Source: Arenibacter echinorum | GTDB lineage: Bacteria; Bacteroidota; Bacteroidia; Flavobacteriales; Flavobacteriaceae | Length of the DNA stretch: 64,000 bases | Direction: 5' to 3' | Assembly: GCF_003259375.1 (NCBI RefSeq) | Contig: NZ_QLLN01000001.1 | Location: 783,360-847,359 of the forward strand | Notes under the pieces: model-generated | What the model was told of the DNA's origin: nothing | The model's database searches: none | The model's input: only the letters and a program-made list of their open reading frames with translations | Part shown: one piece after another, positions 1 through 8,040 of the stretch | Numbering within the stretch: position 1 is the stretch's first letter | How the letters are laid out: every line of letters begins with the position of its first letter | Program-made: the position numbers and the translations under genes

Positions 1-777
1 GGTAATAAAATCTGTTGCCACCACCATTTCATTGCTGGTTGTTCCTGCTTTTATTTTGGTAGGATAACGCACTATACCGGGTACTCTGTGTCCGCCTTCG
101 TAAGGAAATCTTTTCAAACCTCTAAAGACACCGGGTGTTCCGAAGCAATTATCCCGTGTAGGTGCTTCCCATTCTCCTTTGGATTCTTCCAAGTTGACAG
201 GGGATTCAGGGCCATTGTCACTCGTGAAAATAACCATTGTGTTTTCAGTTAAGTCTTCGTTGTCAACTGTTTTCATTAGGTTGTCAAAGGCTTTGTCTAA
301 TTGTGAAACGGTGCCGTAATATTCTTTTTTATTCTTGCCAATATCGTATTCTGGACGAGCAACACCACCGTAGCTAATAGATTGTTCTAGACTATCTACT
401 CTAGCATTATCGTACATGTTACTGTATTCTTCTGGAGGCGACAAGGGAGCGTGTGGTTCGTGTATAGAAACAATTAATAGGAAAGGTTAGCTTTTATCTC
501 TTTTGTTTGTTAACCAGTCTGTAGCTTCATCTGTTAATACATCGCAATACCATCCGTCCACTTCTCCAACAGCTTCCCCGTTCCAATTGAATTTCTCAAA
601 ATTTTTGGGTCCTCCAAAAGCATTATGGGTAGAGGCGAACCAATAATCAAAGCCTTGGTCGCTTGGACTCGGCTCATCGTATTTTTCACTTTTTTCCAAT
701 CTGGACAAGTGCCATTTTCCCATAAAGGCGGTTTCATAGCCAGCAGATTTCCAAAGTTCTGACCGGTGTAGATACAC
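1..777 (-). pseudogene. Broken sulfatase: N-terminus missing, in-frame stop, runs off the window start
   Basis: This is the middle of a periplasmic or secreted arylsulfatase-type (S1 family) enzyme read on the minus strand. The segment upstream of the stop contains the GKWHLS motif near 715 and a DQGFDYW-type motif. An in-frame TAA lies at 487-489. Translation then continues without a frameshift to position 1, through an IHEPHAP motif and a FTSDNGPES metal-site motif, so the two halves are one gene interrupted by a single stop codon, probably a mutated Lys or Gln codon. The N-terminal region with the first metal aspartates and the C-x-P-S-R formylglycine motif is absent, because the reading frame meets a DapA-like fragment at about 753-765. 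The C-terminus lies outside the window. It cannot make an active sulfatase as read. Confidence 0.85.
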
Positions 778-1103
778 TGGCTCTAGAAAGTTTGGTTACC
801 GGTGCCGACGGATGGGTAGCTGGATTGGTTTGTGCCTATCCTGCTGAAACAGTTGCTATTTACAAGTTGGTAAAAGCAGCGAAGGTTGATGAAGCTATGG
901 AAATCTATCGTTGGTTTATGCCTCTATTGGAGTTGGATATTAGCCCGCAATTGGTACAAAACATTAAATTGGCGGAAGTAGCGACCGGTATTGGAACCGA
1001 AAACGTCAGAGCTCCAAGATTGCCTTTACAAGGAGCCGAAAGAGAACGTGTTTTAAAAATAATAGATACCGCCATGAAAAATAGGCCAATCTTGCCAGCT
1101 TAA
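756..1103 (+). pseudogene. C-terminal fragment of a dihydrodipicolinate synthase (DapA) family protein
   Basis: The frame reads LTGVDTLALES, GADGWVAGL and IYRWFMPLLELD, which match the C-terminal third of DapA/N-acetylneuraminate-lyase family aldolases as found in Bacteroidota. It ends with a normal stop and is followed by a strong terminator, so the 3' end is intact. The first roughly 180-200 residues, including the Schiff-base lysine and the GxxGE motif, are missing. No genuine start exists; the TTG at 792 is only the first in-frame alternative start. Family-like sequence begins at about 756, exactly where sulfatase-like sequence begins on the other strand. The two broken ends therefore abut head to head. 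This could be a genomic rearrangement scar or a chimeric assembly join. Confidence 0.8.
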
Positions 1104-1157
1104 AAAGCTTGATAAGCAAGGTCTATGGCAAGTAATTCTATAAGATCAATTGTAAAT

Positions 1158-1187
1158 AAAAGGCTTCCAATTTTTTGGAAGCCTTTT
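1158..1187. terminator. Bidirectional intrinsic terminator
   Basis: A perfect 13-bp stem (1158-1170 with 1175-1187) with a 4-nt T loop is flanked by A-rich and T-rich arms, so it can act on both strands. It lies between the end of the DapA-like fragment on the plus strand and the end of the convergent sulfatase gene on the minus strand, and probably serves both. Confidence 0.85.
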
Positions 1188-1228
1188 ATGTTTGTAGAAA
1201 ACTCGGTAAAAGTAGAACAACATCAAGT

Positions 1229-2680
1229 CTAATTGTTCTCTATTTCGGTTGCCTCATAGGACTCGTGACCTGTGGAACCATTGCCGAGGATATGATGCCT
1301 GTTCGCGGGCACTTGATTTCTGTGCTTCTCAATAACTTCGCCATATTCCGGCCTGGATATCACGTTATTCCACTCTTGCGGGTCGTTTTTATGATCATAA
1401 AACTCCCCGGACCCATCGTTGTACTGTATAAAACGATAACGCTCCGATACGATGGCATAGTTACCAGGCCCAAAACAGGTTCTGGCATAATGCGGCCATT
1501 CGGCGTCCATATTTTTTAATAGGGGCGCTAAGGAATTGCCTTCGTGCTTTGGATCGGGTTTTAGATGGCATAATTCCAGCAAGGTAGGGTAGATGTCCAA
1601 TAATTGTACTGGCTTATTAATAACTTGTCCTTTAGGAATATCGGGACCCATAATGATCATTGGTACTCGCGCCCCATCTTCCCATAGGCTACGTTTGGCA
1701 AAGCGTATTTTTTCGCCCAAATGAAATCCGTGGTCACTGAACAATACAACATAAGTATTGTCTCCATAATCGCCCTTATCCAATGCATCGAGCACTCGCC
1801 CTACCTGATTATCCACAAAACTTACACAGGCCAAATAAGACTGTACCAAAGGTTTCCACTGCTCATTTTCCGTTACCCATTCAAAAGTTGGCGATACATG
1901 TTTCAGCCGGGTGATGTCGATGCCGTATGGCGAAATATCATCTAGGTCACCGGTAATTGTTTTCGGCAGCTGCAAAGATTCCATGGGATACATATCGAAC
2001 CACTTTTGGGGGGCAAATTGCGGCACATGTGGCCGGTAGAACCCTACGCCCATCCAGAAGGGCTGGTCTTGTTTTTCGACCAATTTTTGAGCTGCCCAGC
2101 TTGCAATTTGATAATCGGGCATCTGATCATCACTTTCCGGGTAAACGCCCCAATCCCATAAGGGATGTCCGGGATAGGTGCTAATCTTTTGTTCTGGCAT
2201 GGGGCCAAATCCTCCAAACTGCCCTGCATAATTTGGAATATGGGTTTCGTTGATTCCTTTTCCATTATGGAAGATCTTTCCCGCAGCAATGACATTATAA
2301 CCTTCTTGCTGAAACCGCTTGGGCATTACTATATTTCTGCTCGCCACAGGGGATTCTACAATATCTGGATTTAAAAAGTAAATACCGGAGGTGCTGGGAT
2401 ATAGGGAGGTCATAACACTTGCCCTACTGGGATTGCATACAGGAGCCTGACAATGCGCATTGCTAAAAAGAACGCCGCGTTGGGCCAGCCGGTCCATATG
2501 GGGTGTTTTGGCTTGGGGATGTCCCCCTAAAACTCCTATCCAATCGTTAAGGTCGTCTACGGCGATAAATAAAACGTTGGGTCCGTCCTTCTTTTTAGGC
2601 TCAATTCTTGCCTTTTTATATCCAAAGGAAGCCGTTAGGATAATACCAAGTATAAGAAAGATATAGTTGCTTTTTTTCAT
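1229..2680 (-). CDS. Sulfatase, iduronate-2-sulfatase-like (S1 family)
   Basis: This is a 483-residue type I sulfatase that hydrolyses sulfate esters, probably on algal or animal sulfated glycans, in the periplasm or outside the cell. The N-terminus has a basic start and a hydrophobic stretch (residues 5-20), a likely signal sequence. The first metal-binding aspartates are in AVDDLND (about 41-46). The catalytic motif C82-N-P-S-R86 is intact, so Cys82 should be matured to formylglycine. SDHGFHLGEK around residue 320 gives the second pair of metal ligands. The order and spacing, including the ND after the first Asp pair, resemble iduronate-2-sulfatases. It is monocistronic with its own terminator at 1158-1187. 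The broken sulfatase at the window start is a separate gene. The natural substrate is not readable from sequence. Confidence 0.9.
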   Translation of the reverse strand: MKKSNYIFLILGIILTASFGYKKARIEPKKKDGPNVLFIAVDDLNDWIGVLGGHPQAKTPHMDRLAQRGVLFSNAHCQAPVCNPSRASVMTSLYPSTSGIYFLNPDIVESPVASRNIVMPKRFQQEGYNVIAAGKIFHNGKGINETHIPNYAGQFGGFGPMPEQKISTYPGHPLWDWGVYPESDDQMPDYQIASWAAQKLVEKQDQPFWMGVGFYRPHVPQFAPQKWFDMYPMESLQLPKTITGDLDDISPYGIDITRLKHVSPTFEWVTENEQWKPLVQSYLACVSFVDNQVGRVLDALDKGDYGDNTYVVLFSDHGFHLGEKIRFAKRSLWEDGARVPMIIMGPDIPKGQVINKPVQLLDIYPTLLELCHLKPDPKHEGNSLAPLLKNMDAEWPHYARTCFGPGNYAIVSERYRFIQYNDGSGEFYDHKNDPQEWNNVISRPEYGEVIEKHRNQVPANRHHILGNGSTGHESYEATEIENN

Positions 2681-3164
2681 GATAATGAATCTTCTTTAAA
2701 GGACACTCCGGTTATTATGCTTAAAGCTAAGACATTTTAAGATGTTAATCTTCTAACTTCATTTAACTAAAAGCTTTCTTTTGAATATTGAACATTTTAA
2801 TTTTCCATTGGGCTTATAGATTAATTTTCAATGAAAAGCTTTAATGCATGGGCCATGACCTACCCCAATTTGAGACTTCTGTAAGTTGTACTAAAGACAT
2901 TCTTAAAGCTATTTCTACCAGTGTTTTTCCTAATACTGCATCAAAAATATTACTGGGCTTATTGTAAAATTGGAAAACAAGTTTAAATATTAATGTTTTC
3001 GAAAGCATCCTGTACTATGCTGTCCAAGCCAGTTTAAGGGTATTAAAGATTGCTAATTGCAGTACTGTGCAGGATGCATAAATTTACCTCAAGGTTTAGA
3101 TTTGTCAAAATAAATACCTGTGTGGATTTAAATTGATTTTACTAACTCCTATAAGAAAATAAAA
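2681..3164. other. Intergenic region between divergent sulfatase and rhaM
   Basis: This AT-rich stretch of 484 bp separates two divergently transcribed genes and must hold both promoters. On the minus strand TAGCTTTA (2722-2729) is a possible -7 box for the sulfatase, but no matching TTG box was found at the usual spacing. No ORF, structured RNA or clear operator was recognised. Confidence 0.4.
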
Positions 3165-3479
3165 ATGATAAGAAAAGCATTTAAAATGAAGGTCTATCCT
3201 AATAGCACAGAAGAATATACCCAAAGACACAATCCAATATGGAAGGAGTTGGAAGAGGTGCTGAAAATGCACGGGGTTCACAATTACAGCATTTTTATCG
3301 ACCCTGAAACCAATATATTGTTTGGTTATGCAGAATTGGAATCCGAAGAAAAATGGAACGCCATTGCCAATACCCAAATTTGTAAGGATTGGTGGGTGCA
3401 TATGGCAGACCTTATGGAGACCAATGCCGATAATAGTCCGGTTTCTAAGGATTTAGTGGAGGTCTTTTATTTGAAATAA
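3165..3479 (+). CDS. rhaM: L-rhamnose mutarotase
   Basis: RhaM interconverts the alpha and beta anomers of L-rhamnose in the cytoplasm, feeding rhamnose isomerase. The protein has 104 residues, the usual length for this dimeric ferredoxin-like fold family. Family hallmarks are present: the N-terminal [12 protein letters not shown] strand, the RHNPIWKEL helix with the active-site His, the NYSIF strand, and the C-terminal W-W-x-x-M-A-D-L-M segment followed by VFYL. No other rhamnose genes (rhaA, rhaB, rhaD or a transporter) are in the window, so it stands alone here and serves either a distant pathway or rhamnose released from algal polysaccharides such as ulvan. The ATG start is preceded by an A-rich tract. 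Confidence 0.93.
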   Translation: MIRKAFKMKVYPNSTEEYTQRHNPIWKELEEVLKMHGVHNYSIFIDPETNILFGYAELESEEKWNAIANTQICKDWWVHMADLMETNADNSPVSKDLVEVFYLK

Positions 3480-3699
3480 AGTTTTAAAAAGATCAATCAA
3501 GTAAGTAATTCTTTGATGGCGTTAAAAAAGTCACTACCTTAATGTTTAACAAGAATCAACTCTAAATGTGGTAGAAGCAATTAAGAAGATTTTAGCTGTC
3601 ATAGCCTAATTTAAAATTAGGGCTTCCTGGTCAATAAAAAGGGAATATTACCTTCTACGCCATTAAAAACACTAATTCTAGAACGATAAATATTATCCT

Positions 3700-4713
3700 A
3701 TGACCTACACAAATCAAAAAAGAACCCTTGGAGAGTTTATTTTTGACAATCAATCCTCTTTTGCATATTCCACAGGAGAATTGTCAAAATTGATAAATGC
3801 CATACGGCTTGCTGCCAAGATTACCAACCATGAAGTAAACAAAGCCGGTCTAGTGGATATTTTGGGTGATGCCGGTAATACCAATGTTCAAGGGGAAGAC
3901 CAACAAAAGTTGGATGTCTATGCCAATGATAAGTTTATTCAGACCCTAAAACAGCGTGGGATAGTATGTGGAATTGCATCGGAAGAAGAGGAAGATTTTA
4001 TTGCTGTAAATAGTATTGATGGTAATAATAACAATAAGTACGTTGTCCTCATAGACCCCTTGGACGGCTCTTCCAATATTGATGTAAATGCCTCTGTTGG
4101 TACTATCTTTTCAATTTACAGAAGGATATCCCCATTGGGCAGTCCAGTAGAGTTAAAAGACTTTTTACAACCTGGAAAAGACCAGGTTGCGGCTGGGTAT
4201 GTCATGTACGGTACTTCAACCATGTTGGTCTTTACCACGGGTAATGGGGTTAATGGGTTTACTTTAAATCCGGCGTTGGGCACCTTTTATCATTCCCATC
4301 CAAATATGCAATTCCCGGAAACCGGTAGGATCTATTCTGTCAACGAGGGTAACTATGTTCATTTCTCCAAGGGAGTAAAGGCTTACATAAAGTATTGCCA
4401 AAAGGAAGAAGGGGATAGGCCTTACACTTCAAGGTATATAGGGTCAATGGTTGCAGATTTCCATAGAAATTTAATAAAGGGTGGTATCTATATGTATCCA
4501 AGGATCGGGCCTATGCAAAATGGTAAATTACGATTGACCTACGAATGTAATCCTATAGCTTTTCTAACGGAGCAAGCCAAGGGCAAGGCCACCACAGGTA
4601 CTAAAAGAATTATGGATATTGAACCTACAGAATTGCACCAAAGGGAGGCTATATTTTGCGGAAGCATTAAAATGGTCGAAAAATTGGAGGAGTTTATTTT
4701 GAATGAAGACTAA
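3700..4713 (+). CDS. fbp: Fructose-1,6-bisphosphatase, class I
   Basis: This is the gluconeogenic enzyme hydrolysing fructose 1,6-bisphosphate to fructose 6-phosphate in the cytoplasm. The 337-residue length and the motifs fit class I FBPase: an acidic cluster SEEEE near residue 94, the metal/phosphate motif D119-P-L-D122-G-S-S-N followed by an [11 protein letters not shown] segment, and the substrate-binding region [15 protein letters not shown] and GGIYMYP near residue 250-265. The C-terminus keeps the usual Lys/Arg-rich KMRLTYE-like strand (here KLRLTYE). It appears to be a single-gene unit with about 220 bp upstream. Nothing unusual was seen. Confidence 0.96.
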   Translation: MTYTNQKRTLGEFIFDNQSSFAYSTGELSKLINAIRLAAKITNHEVNKAGLVDILGDAGNTNVQGEDQQKLDVYANDKFIQTLKQRGIVCGIASEEEEDFIAVNSIDGNNNNKYVVLIDPLDGSSNIDVNASVGTIFSIYRRISPLGSPVELKDFLQPGKDQVAAGYVMYGTSTMLVFTTGNGVNGFTLNPALGTFYHSHPNMQFPETGRIYSVNEGNYVHFSKGVKAYIKYCQKEEGDRPYTSRYIGSMVADFHRNLIKGGIYMYPRIGPMQNGKLRLTYECNPIAFLTEQAKGKATTGTKRIMDIEPTELHQREAIFCGSIKMVEKLEEFILNED

Positions 4714-5009
4714 GGGTTGAATCAAAATTTTTATTGGATTAATTCTCATTTCGATTGCTTTTCGGTTGCTTTTGGGTCTGGCCACTGTATCCGAACCAAG
4801 AATAAAATTTAAGTAGAATTTTTATGCTCGGATATATAAAAAATATATTGGGCCTACGATGTCATGCCGTGTTTTAGTTTTATTTATTCCCTGCTAAAAA
4901 GTAAACCTTAGCATGTTATTATACTCATATGCTCAACAAGGCCATCCTTAACTTAAAAGATTTGCTAACTTAGGGGTTTGTACAAATTAATTAGATAATA
5001 ATAGTAAAA

Positions 5010-6026
5010 ATGAAAATAAACGACACTTTTGATCCCGGCCATTATAAAGCCAATGATAAACGTTATGATACCATGCAATACCGACGCTGTGGAAACAGTG
5101 GAATTCTTTTGCCCCTAATTTCATTGGGGCTTTGGCACAATTTTGGTCATACCGATAATCTGGAAATGGGCCGCAACCTTTTGCGTTGTGCCTTCGATAA
5201 CGGGATTACCCATTTTGATCTGGCCAACAATTATGGTCCTCCTTATGGTGCTGCCGAAGAAAATTTTGGACGTATTTTTAAAAGTGATTTTAAGCTTTAT
5301 CGCGACGAACTTATTATTTCCAGTAAAGCAGGGTGGGATATGTGGCCCGGGCCTTATGGGAATTTTGGATCCCGCAAATATTTGATTGCCTCGGCTAATC
5401 AAAGCCTTAAAAGAATGGGGCTGGATTACGTAGATATATTTTACCATCACAGGCCCGATCCGGACACTCCCTTGGAAGAAACCATGGGCGCATTGCATCA
5501 TTTGGTACAAAGTGGTAAGGCACTATATGCGGGTATTTCCCAGTATCCTGCAGAGCTTACTGCCAAGGCGTCAAAAATAATGAAGGATTTGGGCACGCCA
5601 TTATTAATCCATCAACCTAGATATAATATGTTCGATCGTTGGGTAGAGGATGGATTGCTGGATGTGTTAAAAGAACAGGGGATAGGCTCCATTGCTTTCT
5701 CTCCATTGGCACAAGGGGTATTGACCAAGAAATATTTAAAAGGTATCCCTGAAGATAGTAGGGCAAGCAAGGATGGCCGTTATTTGAAGGAAGACCAGAT
5801 TACACCAGAAGTTTTGGACAAGGTAGGTCGACTCAATAAGTTGGCCGAGAGTCGTGGCCAAAGTCTAGCCCAAATGGCCATTGCCTGGTTGCTGAAAGAC
5901 CAACGCATTTCTACGGTACTTGTTGGTGTGAGTCGCACAGAACAATTGCTGGATAATTTGGAAGCTCTCAAGATTATTAATTTTAGTGGAGCGGAACTAA
6001 AGGAGATAGAAAGTATTTTAAAATAG
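5010..6026 (+). CDS. Aldo/keto reductase, YghZ/Gpr-like
   Basis: This 338-residue cytoplasmic NADPH-dependent aldo/keto reductase is closest in pattern to the AKR14 (YghZ, L-glyceraldehyde-3-phosphate reductase) group, which detoxifies methylglyoxal-type aldehydes and reduces L-G3P. The N-terminal YRRCGNSGILLPLISLGLW-type strand, the FDLANNYGPPYGAAEE motif (catalytic Asp and Tyr), the Lys in SSKAGW, the His of the DIFYHHRPD strand, and the C-terminal VLVGVSRTEQL cofactor loop are all present, so the catalytic tetrad appears complete. A possible -7 box TAACTTAG lies at 4966-4973. It is transcribed alone. Substrate assignment within the family is tentative. Confidence 0.9.
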   Translation: MKINDTFDPGHYKANDKRYDTMQYRRCGNSGILLPLISLGLWHNFGHTDNLEMGRNLLRCAFDNGITHFDLANNYGPPYGAAEENFGRIFKSDFKLYRDELIISSKAGWDMWPGPYGNFGSRKYLIASANQSLKRMGLDYVDIFYHHRPDPDTPLEETMGALHHLVQSGKALYAGISQYPAELTAKASKIMKDLGTPLLIHQPRYNMFDRWVEDGLLDVLKEQGIGSIAFSPLAQGVLTKKYLKGIPEDSRASKDGRYLKEDQITPEVLDKVGRLNKLAESRGQSLAQMAIAWLLKDQRISTVLVGVSRTEQLLDNLEALKIINFSGAELKEIESILK

Positions 6027-6200
6027 TGGGATATTTACAATCCTATCAAATACGCCCAGACAAGATCAATTAAGATTATAGCATGCACAGCGAAGGGTGT
6101 AAATAAACCATAGCGGTGCATGCTTTATTCTTTAAGCTGAACACTGAAATATTATGTACATTAAAAACTTTGCCCAAAAAAGCAATATGTTGCCTTAGTT

Positions 6201-6231
6201 TTTGGTCAATTGTTGAAGGTAATTACCTTAA
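6201..6231 (+). promoter_or_regulatory. Candidate flavobacterial promoter for the VIT-family gene
   Basis: TTTG at 6201-6204 is followed after 19 bp by TACCTTAA (6224-6231), close to the TTG-N17-23-TAnnTTTG consensus of Bacteroidota. The ATG is only 9 bp after the -7 box, implying a very short 5' leader. Confidence 0.45.
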
Positions 6232-6240
6232 ACCACTAAG

Positions 6241-6957
6241 ATGAGTGAAACTACAAAGAATATTGATAATTATTTGGACAATCATTATATCCACAGAAGT
6301 AATTGGTTAAGGGCGGCAGTGCTTGGTGCCAATGATGGAATTCTTTCAACGGCGAGTCTTGCCATTGGAATTGCAGCGGCAAGTGATATCAGGGAACCTA
6401 TTGTGCTGGCAACTTTAGCCGGATTGGTGGCTGGTGCCTTGTCAATGGCAGCTGGTGAATACGTTTCTGTAAGTTCACAGACCGATGTGGAAAAAGCAGA
6501 TATTGATCGGGAGATTATAGAATTAAAAGAAACGCCCGAAATTGAATTGCAATTGTTGGCAGCGATTTATGAAAAAAGAGGACTTAAGAAAGAAACGGCC
6601 TTAACAGTTGCAAAAGAATTAACGGCTAAAGATGCGTTGGGAGCACATATTAGGGATGAGCTGGGTCTAAATGAAATAAGTAAGGCCAAACCAATGCAAG
6701 CTGCTTTTGCTTCTGGGGCAGCTTTTACTATTGGGGGCATACTACCACTTATTGTAACCCTCTTTTTACCGTTGAATAACATGGAATATTCTCTTTATGG
6801 TTTTGCGCTTTTCTTCCTAATTGTTTTGGGTGCATTGGCCGCGAAAACCGGAGGCTCTAGTATAAAAAAAGCAATTATCCGAATTACATTCTGGGGAACT
6901 GTGGCAATGGGATTGACTGCTATGGTAGGATATTTGTTCAACGTGAATATTGGATAA
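6241..6957 (+). CDS. VIT1/CCC1-family transporter
   Basis: This is a 238-residue membrane protein of the vacuolar iron transporter family, which exports Fe2+ or Mn2+ from the cytoplasm. The first helix carries the family motif NWLRAAVLGANDGILSTASL (residues 20-40), and the second carries the GALSMAAGEYVSVSSQTD motif that provides metal-path residues. A soluble cytoplasmic helical segment (about 85-150, E- and K-rich) corresponds to the metal-binding domain, followed by three more hydrophobic helices to the C-terminus, giving the five-helix topology. No iron-regulator site was recognised upstream. The next gene is 195 bp downstream and may be separate. Whether iron or manganese is the substrate is not decided by the sequence. 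Confidence 0.9.
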   Translation: MSETTKNIDNYLDNHYIHRSNWLRAAVLGANDGILSTASLAIGIAAASDIREPIVLATLAGLVAGALSMAAGEYVSVSSQTDVEKADIDREIIELKETPEIELQLLAAIYEKRGLKKETALTVAKELTAKDALGAHIRDELGLNEISKAKPMQAAFASGAAFTIGGILPLIVTLFLPLNNMEYSLYGFALFFLIVLGALAAKTGGSSIKKAIIRITFWGTVAMGLTAMVGYLFNVNIG

Positions 6958-7151
6958 AGAAAAACATCACACCTTATAAGCTCCATTAAAACGAGCACTT
7001 GTAACCACCTTCAACCTTATATCATGAATTTAGTGTAATGTTAAGCGCTGATCTGCCAAATATTACAGATACTTGGGCTTAGTCCCTAAGTTAGCGGGAT
7101 AGGAATTAACAGATAATTTATTACCTTGATATTTTCAAATTAAACACAATT

Positions 7152-7832
7152 ATGGCGAAAGCAAAAAAGCAACATATTGTTAAGATATTGGAGACACATT
7201 ACATTACACATGATGTGAAACGTTTTGTGGTGGAAAGACCTGCGGGTTATGATTTTATTCCAGGGCAGGCAACCGAGGTTGCCATTAATTTGCCGGAGTG
7301 GAAAGACCAATTAAGGCCCTTTACCTTTACCTCCATAATGGAACATGGTTTCCTGGAATTTATGATCAAAATCTATAATGATCATGATGGGGTGACCAAT
7401 ATGTTGGGCCGCACCCACGCAGGGGCGGAACTTATTCTTCATGAGGTTTTTGGAGCCATTCAATTTAAGGGCCCAGGTGTTTTTATTGCCGGAGGTGCTG
7501 GTATTACACCCTTTATTTCCATATTTAGACATCTGTATACCCATAAAAACCTACATGGCAATAAATTGATTTATTCCAATAAAACCTCGGAAGATGTTAT
7601 TATGGAGGAAGAATTGCAACAGATGCTCGACGGTAATTTTATTAAAATATTTACACGAGAGAATGTCGTGGGATTTAAGGGGAATAGAATAGATAGAAAA
7701 TTCCTTGTTGAAAATATTGCCGATTTTGGTCAAAACTTTTATTTGTGTGGACCTAAAAAGTTTGTGAAAAATATTACGGAGCTATTGTTGGGGCTTGGGG
7801 CTACGGCCGAAACAGTGATTATTGAAGAATAG
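7152..7832 (+). CDS. FAD/NAD(P)-binding reductase of the ferredoxin-NADP reductase superfamily
   Basis: This is a 226-residue single-polypeptide flavin reductase. The N-terminal beta-barrel binds FAD through RPFTFTS (residues 56-62). The C-terminal Rossmann-like half has the GAGITPFISIFRHL pyridine-nucleotide motif and YLCGPKKFV near the end, as in CDPxx-type FNR enzymes. No iron-sulfur ferredoxin domain is attached, so it must deliver electrons to a separate acceptor. The length is typical of the short flavodoxin-reductase-like proteins of Flavobacteriia. TACCTTGA (7132-7139), 12 bp before the ATG, is a possible -7 box. The physiological partner is unknown. Confidence 0.85.
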   Translation: MAKAKKQHIVKILETHYITHDVKRFVVERPAGYDFIPGQATEVAINLPEWKDQLRPFTFTSIMEHGFLEFMIKIYNDHDGVTNMLGRTHAGAELILHEVFGAIQFKGPGVFIAGGAGITPFISIFRHLYTHKNLHGNKLIYSNKTSEDVIMEEELQQMLDGNFIKIFTRENVVGFKGNRIDRKFLVENIADFGQNFYLCGPKKFVKNITELLLGLGATAETVIIEE

Positions 7833-8040
7833 ATACAGTTTAGGTGTATTGAATGCTATTTTGGGACTGGCTTATTGGTGAACAAAATTAATGTGTTTTT
7901 ACCAATTAAAAAGAGAGGCTTGTTCAACACCTCATTATCGTCTAAAGAATACTTGCTGTATGTATTTAAGCTAAAATTCCCTGCCAATAATTTACTTTAT
8001 ATTTGATGTTTTTAATGTGAAATGGTAAAGTAATAGAATT

